Shown: positions 26,801 through 33,713 of the stretch, one piece after another
Layout of the letters: each line of letters opens with the position of its first letter
Position numbering within the stretch: the first letter of the stretch is position 1
NCBI GenBank assembly: GCA_013297765.1
Contig: JAAFID010000017.1
Coordinates: forward strand, 1-35,638
Source: Cytophagales bacterium
GTDB taxonomy: Bacteria; Bacteroidota; Bacteroidia; Cytophagales; Cytophagaceae
Length of the DNA: 35,638 nt
Direction: 5' to 3'
Program-made: the position numbers and the translations under genes
Notes under the pieces: generated by a model
The model's database searches: none
Told to the model about the DNA's origin: nothing
Seen by the model: the letters and a program-made list of their open reading frames with translations, nothing else

Positions 26801-27649
26801 GATAGAATAAGGAAAATTAAATTGTAGTAAAATTATCCTAATGAAAATAATCAAAATGAAAGCCGAACTTATTCCTTTGAAATATTGTTTTTCTTTAAAA
26901 AAATATTTCGCCCAAAGTGTTCCATACGCTACTATAGATAGCAGGTAGGCGAGGGTAAGCATAAAAATAATTTGTTGAATATTGGTCGAAACCCAATTGT
27001 CGGTATTGCTGAAGAAAATGCTAAATAATGGTACTTGGTTGGGTGCAACTATGGCGTCATTGCTGGTATTGCTATGAATTACAGTTTCTAGATTGGGGTT
27101 GAATATTTGGTTGTTGAAACTAGAAGCTATGTAGTCGTTTTGAATACTAGATTTACTAAAAAGTGGGATTAGAAAATAGAGTTTATAGACCGCTTTGTCT
27201 GTTCCAACCGCTTGGATATAGTACCTTAAAAATTTGCTTTGTTTTTCTTCTACATACTTGTACTTGCTAGTGTCGGCAAATATATTTTGTTCCGGCACAT
27301 GTTGGTTTGTAGACCAGAAATACAGATTCCCATCCCGCAAAATATAATAGGGGTAACGTGTGGGCTGTACCAGAATGGAAAAAGAAAGACGGGTATTTTC
27401 TTTAATTATTTTGGCAATTTTTGAGGCATCGTTTTCTGCTTCTTTAAAGGCTACTGCTGTATTGGTTTGTATTTTTTTTAACTCTTGTATTTTATTTACT
27501 TGCTTCATAGCACTATTGCTGTAACGTTGCACTACCGTTGCAGCAGCAAACAATACTATTGCTAAGACTAGGAAATAATAATATTTAAAATAGTGTTTCA
27601 AAATAAAGTAATGGGGCCACAAACAAAAAAATGGAAAGCGATGGCTCAC
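23891..27649 (-). CDS. Very large polytopic NtrY-like sensor histidine kinase
   Basis: Up to 1252 residues with about twelve predicted transmembrane segments: one near 24-41, a periplasmic region to ~225, eight between ~225 and ~495, a second periplasmic region (~500-740), two near 745-805, a third periplasmic region (~806-945) and one near 952-975. A HAMP domain (~975-1020) and a kinase core follow. H1045 in VAHEIKNPLTPMKLTIQYL is the phospho-acceptor, of the NtrY type, with NILLNAVQSIP, DNGIGIP and GSGIGLSLAKQGV in the ATPase domain. No response regulator lies next to it. The first possible start (GTG 27649) lies inside the upstream gene's terminator; TTG at 27601 (LKHYFKYYYF), just before the first membrane segment, is a better candidate. 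Confidence 0.88.
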   Translation of the reverse strand: MSHRFPFFCLWPHYFILKHYFKYYYFLVLAIVLFAAATVVQRYSNSAMKQVNKIQELKKIQTNTAVAFKEAENDASKIAKIIKENTRLSFSILVQPTRYPYYILRDGNLYFWSTNQHVPEQNIFADTSKYKYVEEKQSKFLRYYIQAVGTDKAVYKLYFLIPLFSKSSIQNDYIASSFNNQIFNPNLETVIHSNTSNDAIVAPNQVPLFSIFFSNTDNWVSTNIQQIIFMLTLAYLLSIVAYGTLWAKYFFKEKQYFKGISSAFILIIFIRIILLQFNFPYSIIAFDLFNSKFFASSIISPSLGDFVFNAVAVFIGSLLLFRYFFKLSLAKKILQIKGYFKHCISFLLIAASQLIYGLVYAIFRIINQHSQWIFDITTTIDFNYFRSFSLLVFVLISISFFCINHLLLRLYLTLNKQNLKIYIFIAALGSLVTPIIFWGDKNFYWPLVAVNFIFISLQYQLHMPRFLSKIRYSSYVYFIAVSIMCALAGSLAIYKINVQRTVVDKNKFASQVLIESDVLEEYLLHDIHEKIKNDVFIRNIFASPLTSKDLIFQKIKRIFLANYFEKFDIKIALYNPYGDSYFGEENYPKYNDAVKTLAKKNYSTEYKNIFFIKTSSNQDLPRYVVFNKVEKNGIPVGYILLQLNTKKIIPYSVFPELLVDKKYSSLNQPKSYSYAIFSKGEMQSNYGLVNYEKDFPKLLLSNTALYNEGLNIGKLHHIGFKDSTSNTIIVVSSESYSWIKIFSNFSFLFILFLLLISAYLFGIRLFSKEKNVLVSYASKIQIYLNVAFFLPLFVIAVTTLSVISTMYQNNLNLAFVKKAENIGNRISIFFEDYTKEKIKKENLNSFVLQLARFTETDINFYNGNGLLVSSNQALIYQKGLLSKYLNPEAMSEIKERKNNMIMLTEQVGNLHYHSVYLAVKAYDSGKLLGILSIPFFESRQELEKQIIQVLTTIINIFSSIFIVFLMLSYIVSRALTVPLKLITHSIKKTSFGNTNEPINWESKDELGLLVGEYNAMLQKLETSKDALRSSEKENAWREMAQQVAHEIKNPLTPMKLTIQYLTQNILNDKDVAHEKINKGLVTILNQIETLNEIATSFASFAKMPVPKNELFDIVALLQNSANLFNNTVENIKTIALPAKAVQVYGDPQIMNAIFSNILLNAVQSIPNDRLPHIAIIGQMVDKSIILEFKDNGIGIPQAMQHKVFAPHFSTKYTGSGIGLSLAKQGVEHVGGKIWFVSEPDKGTSFFIQLPLA

Positions 27650-27660
27650 TTTCCATTTTT
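27625..27660 (-). terminator. Intrinsic terminator after the A-type Fe-S protein gene
   Basis: On the minus strand AAAAATGGAAAG, a loop of about 10 bases, CTTTCCATTTTT and further T residues form a near-perfect 12-bp hairpin with a T-tract. It begins about 18 bases after the Fe-S gene stop codon. The first possible start codon of the histidine kinase lies in its loop. Confidence 0.85.
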
Positions 27661-27678
27661 ATTGCTTTTAAATAAAAT

Positions 27679-28005
27679 TTATACCGAAAAACTTTCGCCA
27701 CAGCCACAAGTGCGGGTAGCATTGGGATTCACAAATTGAAATCCTTTTCCGTTTAGGCCATCGCTAAAGTCAAGGGTAGTGCCTAATAGGTACAATAAAC
27801 TTTTTTTATCTACCATTATTTTGATGCCTTTGTCTTCAAATATTTGGTCTGCAGGGTTGGTTTGATTGTCAAAATCTAGGTCGTACATCAATCCTGAACA
27901 TCCACCACCTTTTACCGATACACGAATGTTGTAATCGCTGCTGTAGCCTTCTGTTTTGCGTAGATTATCTACGTGGTTTTTGGCTTTATCTGTTATATTT
28001 ATCAT
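27679..28005 (-). CDS. A-type iron-sulfur cluster carrier (HesB/IscA/ErpA family)
   Basis: The 108-residue protein has the family fold and the three ligand cysteines: one in VKGGGCSGLMYDLDF and two in the C-terminal TRTCGCGESF. Such proteins bind and pass on [2Fe-2S]/[4Fe-4S] clusters during maturation of client enzymes. IscA, ErpA and SufA cannot be told apart from the sequence alone, and no other isc or suf gene is in the window. A 49-codon lipoprotein gene ends 42 bases upstream on the same strand, and a strong terminator follows. Confidence 0.93.
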   Translation of the reverse strand: MINITDKAKNHVDNLRKTEGYSSDYNIRVSVKGGGCSGLMYDLDFDNQTNPADQIFEDKGIKIMVDKKSLLYLLGTTLDFSDGLNGKGFQFVNPNATRTCGCGESFSV

Positions 28006-28047
28006 GATTTTTTTAAGTTTAAAATAGGTATGTAAAATATTGCTGTA

Positions 28048-28197
28048 CTACATAGTAAAATTAGGATTGTTTTTTCTCATCTGTTTAATTTTTTTAGCAT
28101 TTTGTTTACATCGCTTGTCATGTGGCACACATGAAAAACTCAATATTAGCAAGGTGAGTACAGAAACAAGAAGGCTATATTTATTAAATTTAATCAT
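28048..28197 (-). CDS. Small predicted lipoprotein, 49 residues, unknown function
   Basis: ATG at 28197 to TAG at 28048-28050. Residues 1-22 form a short signal peptide (MIKFNKYSLL, then a leucine/valine-rich core) that ends in SFSC, a relaxed lipobox with C23 as the likely lipidated cysteine. The mature part is about 27 residues, contains a second cysteine (C30) and is strongly basic (KRCKQNAKKIKQMRK), ending NNPNFTM. It is encoded 42 bases upstream of the A-type Fe-S gene on the same strand, so the two may share a transcript. I do not recognise a family. The plus-strand frame over the same bases does not look like a real protein. Confidence 0.6.
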   Translation of the reverse strand: MIKFNKYSLLVSVLTLLILSFSCVPHDKRCKQNAKKIKQMRKNNPNFTM

Positions 28198-28372
28198 TAC
28201 AAATATTTTTGAATATACATGGTAGTTAGTAGTGAATTGACCAAGATTCTGCTTTATTATTAAATATTGTTTTAAGATTTTTAATGCTATTCTAATTTAA
28301 ACAAATATTGAGCGATAGTCAAAAAATATCATCAATTGTAAATCCATGCTAGGGCAAGGCTGATTAAATCGT

Positions 28373-28380
28373 TAATTTTG
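28373..28380 (+). promoter_or_regulatory. Possible -7 element for thiL
   Basis: TAATTTTG is a perfect TAnnTTTG lying 26 bases before the thiL ATG. No TTG sits at the expected distance upstream, so support is moderate. Confidence 0.35.
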
Positions 28381-28406
28381 AAATTCGAAAAAAAGAAAAT
28401 ACAAGT

Positions 28407-29444
28407 ATGGAAAATACAACAGAAAGAACCGAACTGAGCAGTTTAGGAGAATTTGGATTGATTGATAGATTGAAAAAATTTGCCCATTTAAAAAATACTG
28501 ATTCGCTATTGGGTATAGGCGACGATGCTGCTGTTATTGATTGCGGCGACCATGTACGTTTAGTTTCTACCGACATGATGGTAGAGGGAATACACTTCGA
28601 TTTATCATATATGCCTTTAAAACATTTGGGATATAAAGCCGTTGCTACCAATGTTTCAGACATTGCTGCTATGAATGGCAAACCTACCCAATTGACGGTG
28701 AGTATTGCAGTAAGTAGCAAATTTTCTTTAGAAGCCATCGAAGAACTTTACAGGGGAATACAAGCAGCATGCGAGGTTTATAATGTAGATTTAGTGGGGG
28801 GTGATACTACTTCATCTCGCAGTGGCTTGATGATTAGCATCACAATAATAGGTACAGCAAATAAACAGGATGTGGTATATAGAAGTACAGCCAAAGACAA
28901 AGACATTATCTGCGTTACAGGCGACTTGGGCGGTGCATACATGGGTTTACAATTGCTCGAAAGAGAAAAGCAAGTATTTCTGGCAAACCCCAATGCACAG
29001 CCGCAGCTAGAGGATAAAGATTATGTAGTACAGCGGCAATTGAAACCTGAAGCCAGAATGGATTTTATCCATGAATTGAAAAATCTTGAAATTCGCCCTA
29101 CATCTATGATTGATATTTCTGACGGCCTAGCATCTGAACTCATGCACTTGTGTAAAGCTTCGGGACTTGGTGCTAGAATATACGAAGACAAGTTGCCCAT
29201 AGATAGCCAAACCGAGCAAATTGCCAATGAATTTAATATCTCGACAAACACTTGTATGCTGAACGGTGGCGAAGATTATGAGCTATTATTTACGATATCA
29301 CAAGACGATTATGCCAAGCTGAGAAACCACCCAGACGTTACCACTATTGGCTATATGCACAGTGCAGACAAGGGAATTCACATGGTTTCTATAGGGCAGC
29401 AATTGGTGCCTTTGACCGCTCAAGGTTGGAATCATTTTGAATAA
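28407..29444 (+). CDS. thiL: Thiamine-monophosphate kinase
   Basis: ThiL phosphorylates thiamine monophosphate to the active cofactor thiamine diphosphate with ATP, in the cytoplasm. The 345-residue product starts with the TELSSLGEFGLIDRL region, then GIGDDAAVID (residues 36-45), the metal-binding acidic motif of the AIR synthase/ThiL fold. STDMMVEGIHFDL, ATNVSDIAAMNG, LVGGDTTSS, IDISDGLASEL and GGEDYELLF follow in the order seen in ThiL. No other thiamine genes are adjacent. The DEAD-box gene starts 49 bases downstream on the same strand and may be co-transcribed. Confidence 0.95.
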   Translation: MENTTERTELSSLGEFGLIDRLKKFAHLKNTDSLLGIGDDAAVIDCGDHVRLVSTDMMVEGIHFDLSYMPLKHLGYKAVATNVSDIAAMNGKPTQLTVSIAVSSKFSLEAIEELYRGIQAACEVYNVDLVGGDTTSSRSGLMISITIIGTANKQDVVYRSTAKDKDIICVTGDLGGAYMGLQLLEREKQVFLANPNAQPQLEDKDYVVQRQLKPEARMDFIHELKNLEIRPTSMIDISDGLASELMHLCKASGLGARIYEDKLPIDSQTEQIANEFNISTNTCMLNGGEDYELLFTISQDDYAKLRNHPDVTTIGYMHSADKGIHMVSIGQQLVPLTAQGWNHFE

Positions 29445-29493
29445 TATGCGTCGCTATTTCCACTTATTGCAGGCAGGCTAAAACTATATATTT

Positions 29494-30750
29494 ATGAAAT
29501 TTGAAGATTACCACATTGCCCCCGAAATTAAAAAAAGTCTTCAAGAACTAGGCTTTAGAAGGCCTACAGATATACAATTTAAAGCCATTCCACCCATATT
29601 GAATGGAGAGGATGTATTGGCAATTGCACAAACTGGTACAGGTAAAACGGCTGCTTTTGCAATTCCTGTTTTGCATATATTGCAAGAAAGAAAAAAGGCA
29701 CAGAACATAGACCATATTCAATGTTTGGTCATGGTACCCACCCACGAGCTGGCCATTCAAATAGGTGAAGTATTTACACAATTAGCGAAATACACCAATC
29801 TTAAAATTTATAGTTTGTATGGAGGTATAGACCAAGCCCCACAAATTGCAGCATTAGCAGCAGGGATAGATTTATTGATTGCTACACCAGGTAGAATGTT
29901 TGACTTAATCAAACAAGGGCATTTGAAAATTACTAAAGTTGAAATGTTGATTCTCGACGAGGCAGATCACATGCTGGATTTAGGCTTTATCAACGATATT
30001 CATGATGTGATTAAATTTTTACACCGCAAGCATCAAACCTTATTTTTTTCTGCTACTATCAATACCGAAATCAAAGATTTGGCCTATTCATTGGTTCGTA
30101 ATGCCATTCGTATCCAAATTTCGCCTAAAGATCCAGTCTCTAAAAACATCAATCACTCGGTAGCTTTTATAGCCATGGACGACAAACGTTTTTTTCTAGA
30201 ACGTATCATCAAAGAGCAACCTGACTGTAAAATGCTGGTATTTGTGCGTACCAAAGTACGTGCAGAACGTGTAGCCAAAGCCATGGAGCGTGTAGGCATA
30301 GCAACCGTAACCATACATGGGGGTAAAGAGCAAGACGATAGGATAGGGGCAATGCAACAATTTAAAACGGGCGAAATAAAAATATTAATCGCCACCGATG
30401 TTTCAGCCCGAGGTATTGATATTGCCAAAGTAGAATATGTAATTAATTACGATTTGCCCGACAAAGCTGAAAACTATGTGCATCGTGTAGGCCGCACAGG
30501 GCGTGGCGATGCTAGAGGTATAGCCATTTCTTTTTGTAGTGAAGAAGAGCGAGAAGTACTAGCCGAAATTCAAACATTTTTGGGCAAAGAAATTAAGGTA
30601 TTAGACATCTCTAAAGAAACGTATTTTGAAACCAAAGACCTTACCGACGACCATACCAATGATTGGCGAGCATTGATGAAAGAAGCTGAAAAAGAGTCGC
30701 AACCTGTTGTTAAAAAATATACAAGTAGTAAAGGCAAAAAAAGAAAATAA
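29494..30750 (+). CDS. DEAD-box ATP-dependent RNA helicase
   Basis: The 418-residue product carries the full DEAD-box motif set: Q motif RRPTDIQFKAIP, motif I AQTGTGKT (45-52), Ia PTHELA (the usual PTRELA with H for R), Ib TPGR, II DEAD (155-158), III SAT (186-188), IV region LVFVRTK, V ATDVSARGID and VI HRVGRTGR. The C-terminal ~40 residues are lysine-rich, ending SSKGKKRK, typical of RhlE-like helicases that act in ribosome assembly or RNA turnover. I do not assign a specific name. It converges on the tRNA-Pro gene. Confidence 0.95.
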   Translation: MKFEDYHIAPEIKKSLQELGFRRPTDIQFKAIPPILNGEDVLAIAQTGTGKTAAFAIPVLHILQERKKAQNIDHIQCLVMVPTHELAIQIGEVFTQLAKYTNLKIYSLYGGIDQAPQIAALAAGIDLLIATPGRMFDLIKQGHLKITKVEMLILDEADHMLDLGFINDIHDVIKFLHRKHQTLFFSATINTEIKDLAYSLVRNAIRIQISPKDPVSKNINHSVAFIAMDDKRFFLERIIKEQPDCKMLVFVRTKVRAERVAKAMERVGIATVTIHGGKEQDDRIGAMQQFKTGEIKILIATDVSARGIDIAKVEYVINYDLPDKAENYVHRVGRTGRGDARGIAISFCSEEEREVLAEIQTFLGKEIKVLDISKETYFETKDLTDDHTNDWRALMKEAEKESQPVVKKYTSSKGKKRK

Positions 30751-30766
30751 GAGTTTGATTATTTTT

Positions 30767-30802
30767 AAAAAAAAATCCACCAAGTAAAACTCAATGGATT
30801 TT
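30767..30802 (-). terminator. Intrinsic terminator of tRNA-Pro
   Basis: On the minus strand AAAATCCA pairs with TGGATTTT around a 15-base loop and is followed by a run of nine T residues. It lies 20 bases beyond the tRNA 3' end. Confidence 0.75.
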
Positions 30803-30821
30803 AAAACTAAAAGTTTTATTG

Positions 30822-30895
30822 TCGGGGTGGCCGGATTTGAACCGACGACCTCCAGCACCCCATGCTGACGCGATACCGGGCTACGCTACACCCCG
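30822..30895 (-). tRNA. tRNA-Pro (anticodon GGG)
   Basis: The 74-base minus-strand sequence folds as a full cloverleaf. The acceptor CGGGGTG pairs with CACCCCG, the D stem is GCG/CGC, the anticodon stem TCAGC/GCTGG encloses loop ATGGGGT with anticodon GGG, and the T stem GTCGG/CCGGC encloses TTCGAAT. The discriminator base is A, and no 3' CCA is encoded. The gene has its own promoter and terminator between the helicase and purB. Confidence 0.95.
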
Positions 30896-30911
30896 AACTA
30901 TTTAAGGTTTG

Positions 30912-30941
30912 CAAATATAAGGGAATATTTAATTCTCCCAA
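30912..30941 (-). promoter_or_regulatory. Promoter of tRNA-Pro
   Basis: On the minus strand TTG (30941-30939), a 19-base spacer and TATATTTG (30919-30912) match the Bacteroidota consensus. It places the transcript start about 10 bases before the tRNA 5' end. Confidence 0.75.
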
Positions 30942-30975
30942 ATCATTTTTTACCACAACTATTGAAATCTAGTTC

Positions 30976-32322
30976 TTAAAATTTAATACCTGTATAACTA
31001 AATGGCGTAATCTTTTTCAATTCTTCTTTCACCACAGCACTTACTTCTAAGCCTTCTATAAAATCTACCAATCTTGCTTGGGTTATTTTCTCGTTTTTTC
31101 TAGTCAATTCTTTCAATTTTTCATAAGGCTCTGGGTATCCTTCCCTACGTAGCACTGTCTGTATGCCTTCTGCTACTACTGCCCAGTTATCTTCTAAATC
31201 TTGATGAATAGCATCTGCATTTAATTTCAATTTTTCTAAACCCTTAATCAATGATTTTAGCCCAATAAAACTATGTGCTATAGGTACCCCTACATTACGT
31301 AGCACGGTAGAATCCGTAAGGTCTCTTTGCAATCTAGAGATGGGTAGCTTTGCTGAAAGGTGTTCAAAAATAGCATTTGCCATTCCTAGATTGCCCTCTG
31401 AGTTTTCAAAATCTATAGGGTTCACCTTATGCGGCATGGCCGACGAGCCTATCTCGCCTTCTTTAATATTTTGTTTAAAATATTCCATGGAAATATACTG
31501 CCAAAAATCCCTATCCAAATCTATCAGTATGGTATTGATTCTTTTTAAATTGTCAAATAGTGCTGCAAGCTGGTCGTAGTGCTCTATTTGGGTGGTATAT
31601 TGGCTGCGATGTAGTTTAAATCCAGCTACAAATTGATTGGCAAATTTTGCCCAATCAATAGCAGGATAGGCTACGTGATGGGCATTGAAGTTGCCCGTAG
31701 CCCCACCAAACTTAGCTGTGTAAGGTATGGTATTTAGCAAATCCATTTGCTTTTCTATACGCTCATGAAATACCAAAATTTCTTTACCCAATTTTGTGGG
31801 CGATGCAGGCTGTCCATGGGTTTTTGCAAGCATAGGAACATCTTTCCATTCTTTTGCAAAGCTCGCCAATTGCACTTGAATTAATACCAACAGAGGAATC
31901 AATTCTTCTGTTACGGCATCTTTAATCAATAGCGGAATGGCTGTATTATTGATGTCTTGAGAGGTGAGCCCGAAATGTATAAATTCAGCATAGGTACTCA
32001 AGTTCAGTAGCGTAAATTTTTCTTTAATAAAATATTCAACAGCCTTTACATCGTGATTTGTTCTTTTCTCAATTTCTTTGATGCGCAAGGCATCTGCTGT
32101 TGAAAAATTAGTATAAATAAGCCTTAAATCTTCAAAATGGTTTTTGGGAAATGCAGCCAATTGCGGTAGCGGTATTTCGCACAAGGCTATAAAATATTCT
32201 ACCTCTACCAAAACCCTATATTTTATCAATCCAAATTCAGAAAAGTATTGTGCCAAATTTTTTACCTGTCTTCTATATCTCCCATCAATAGGCGATATGG
32301 CACTTAGTTCATTCAATTCCAT
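30976..32322 (-). CDS. purB: Adenylosuccinate lyase
   Basis: PurB cleaves adenylosuccinate to AMP and SAICAR to AICAR, releasing fumarate, in purine synthesis. The 448-residue protein belongs to the fumarase/aspartase superfamily. The signature loop SSAMPHKVNPIDFENSEG spans 293-310, and the catalytic histidine is H169 in KTHGQPASPT. LTSQDINNTA and GGATGNFNAH are further substrate-site motifs. Length and signature fit the E. coli-type PurB. It is monocistronic here, divergent from sucD. Confidence 0.96.
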   Translation of the reverse strand: MELNELSAISPIDGRYRRQVKNLAQYFSEFGLIKYRVLVEVEYFIALCEIPLPQLAAFPKNHFEDLRLIYTNFSTADALRIKEIEKRTNHDVKAVEYFIKEKFTLLNLSTYAEFIHFGLTSQDINNTAIPLLIKDAVTEELIPLLVLIQVQLASFAKEWKDVPMLAKTHGQPASPTKLGKEILVFHERIEKQMDLLNTIPYTAKFGGATGNFNAHHVAYPAIDWAKFANQFVAGFKLHRSQYTTQIEHYDQLAALFDNLKRINTILIDLDRDFWQYISMEYFKQNIKEGEIGSSAMPHKVNPIDFENSEGNLGMANAIFEHLSAKLPISRLQRDLTDSTVLRNVGVPIAHSFIGLKSLIKGLEKLKLNADAIHQDLEDNWAVVAEGIQTVLRREGYPEPYEKLKELTRKNEKITQARLVDFIEGLEVSAVVKEELKKITPFSYTGIKF

Positions 32323-32424
32323 GCTTACAATTTTAATTTTTAAAATGTAAAAATACAGACTTTATTCCAATACTTGCTATTGAAATATTCCACTGCATTT
32401 GTAAGGTTAGATTCTATTTTTATT

Positions 32425-32453
32425 TTGTTAAGCCATAAAATAACCTATTTTTG
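32425..32453 (+). promoter_or_regulatory. Promoter of sucD
   Basis: TTG (32425-32427), an 18-base spacer and TATTTTTG (32446-32453) match TTG...TAnnTTTG. A transcript would start near 32460, about 26 bases before the sucD ATG. Confidence 0.65.
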
Positions 32454-32485
32454 TAGGCATTTAAATTTTCAATTATTAGAATATC

Positions 32486-33367
32486 ATGAGCGTATTAGTA
32501 AATAAAAATTCAAAAGTAATTGTTCAAGGCTTTACAGGAACAGAAGGGTCATTTCACGCAGGTCAAATGATAGAGTACGGTACCAACCTTGTTGGCGGTG
32601 TTACCCCGGGCAAAGGAGGTTCTACTCATTTGGACAAACCAGTATTCAATACCGTAAAAGAAGCAGTAGATAAAACAGGAGCCAATGTTTCTATCATATT
32701 TGTACCACCAGCATTTGCAGCCGATGCCATTATGGAAGCAGCCGATGCAGGCATAGGAGTGATTATTTGTATCACAGAAGGTATTCCTGTAAAAGACATG
32801 ATTGCTGCAAAAGAATACATCAGCACCAAACATACTACATTGATTGGGCCTAATTGCCCAGGAGTAATCACCCCAGGCGAGGCAAAAGTAGGCATCATGC
32901 CAGGCTTTGTATTTAAAAAAGGCAGAATAGGTATTGTGTCTAAATCGGGTACGCTTACTTACGAAGCAGCAGACCAAGTAGTAAAAGCCGGGTTGGGAAT
33001 CTCTACAGCCATAGGTATAGGTGGCGACCCTATTATTGGTACTACCACCAAAGAAGCAGTTCAACTTTTGATGGCCGATCCTGAGACAGATGCCATCATT
33101 ATGATAGGTGAAATAGGTGGTAATCTAGAGGCCGATGCTGCACGCTGGATCAAAGCAAATGGAACAAAACCTGTTGTAGGTTTTATTGCTGGGCAAACAG
33201 CCCCGGCAGGTCGCCGTATGGGTCATGCAGGAGCAATAGTAGGAGGCAAAGACGATACAGCAGAAGCCAAAATGAAAATCATGGCAGATTGTGGTATTCA
33301 CGTGGTCATCTCTCCAGCACTTATTGGCGACACTATGCTAAAGGCATTGGAAGCTAAATTAGTTTAA
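32486..33367 (+). CDS. sucD: Succinyl-CoA synthetase, alpha subunit
   Basis: SucD with SucC interconverts succinyl-CoA and succinate with substrate-level phosphorylation in the TCA cycle. The 293-residue product has [18 protein letters not shown] and GVTPGKGG for CoA binding, [20 protein letters not shown], and the phosphorylated histidine H247 in [13 protein letters not shown]. Length is normal. The beta-subunit gene sucC is not adjacent: a strong terminator follows at once and ilvC comes next, so the two subunits must be made from separate loci. Confidence 0.97.
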   Translation: MSVLVNKNSKVIVQGFTGTEGSFHAGQMIEYGTNLVGGVTPGKGGSTHLDKPVFNTVKEAVDKTGANVSIIFVPPAFAADAIMEAADAGIGVIICITEGIPVKDMIAAKEYISTKHTTLIGPNCPGVITPGEAKVGIMPGFVFKKGRIGIVSKSGTLTYEAADQVVKAGLGISTAIGIGGDPIIGTTTKEAVQLLMADPETDAIIMIGEIGGNLEADAARWIKANGTKPVVGFIAGQTAPAGRRMGHAGAIVGGKDDTAEAKMKIMADCGIHVVISPALIGDTMLKALEAKLV

Positions 33368-33385
33368 GTTTATATTATTGTATAT

Positions 33386-33419
33386 AAAAAAAGACTCCAC
33401 AATTATGGAGTCTTTTTTT
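33386..33419 (+). terminator. Intrinsic terminator after sucD
   Basis: AGACTCCA (33392-33399) pairs with TGGAGTCT (33406-33413) around a 6-base loop, with an A-run before and a T-run after. It lies about 20 bases past the sucD stop. Confidence 0.92.
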
Positions 33420-33713
33420 ATGAATGAGCTGCACTATAAGTGTATTTTTACACATTTTTTTAGGTATTCTTAATACACTATATATAAAAGTGATTATTAT
33501 TTAGATGCTAATATCAGTTATATTTTATTCTTTGTGTGCAAGCTATTTAAGGAATGTAAAAAATGCTTATAAACATCCAGTTTTAGAGTGGTAAAAAAAC
33601 ACCAAAATATTTTAACCCATAAAAACTACCTAAACAAAATATAAAATCACCATTGTTTGATGATATAATAAACGAATTTTAAAAATCTATTTTAAACATT
33701 AAAAATTAAATCT
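33420..33713 (+). other. Long AT-rich 5' region of ilvC
   Basis: About 294 bases without a credible gene. AGTGTATT (33439-33446) has an exact reverse complement AATACACT at 33472-33479 and a competing short partner TACAC at 33449-33453 that is followed by a T-run. These could form alternative hairpins. TATTCTTTG at 33526-33534 is a -7-like element with one extra spacer base, about 180 bases before the ilvC ATG. No leader peptide rich in branched-chain codons is evident. Confidence 0.3.

Noticed and set aside
28040-28225. Plus-strand 61-codon frame opposite the small lipoprotein
   Set aside because: It has a hydrophobic start, but this is the antisense of the lipoprotein. The minus-strand reading has a coherent signal peptide, cysteine and basic tail.
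32549-33064. Long minus-strand frame inside sucD
   Set aside because: It is rich in cysteine and tyrosine, has no recognisable motif, and lies opposite a fully conserved sucD.
33424-33501. A 26-codon hydrophobic plus-strand frame just after the sucD terminator
   Set aside because: It begins right after the terminator T-run without a promoter and contains no branched-chain codon pattern that would fit an ilvC leader peptide.
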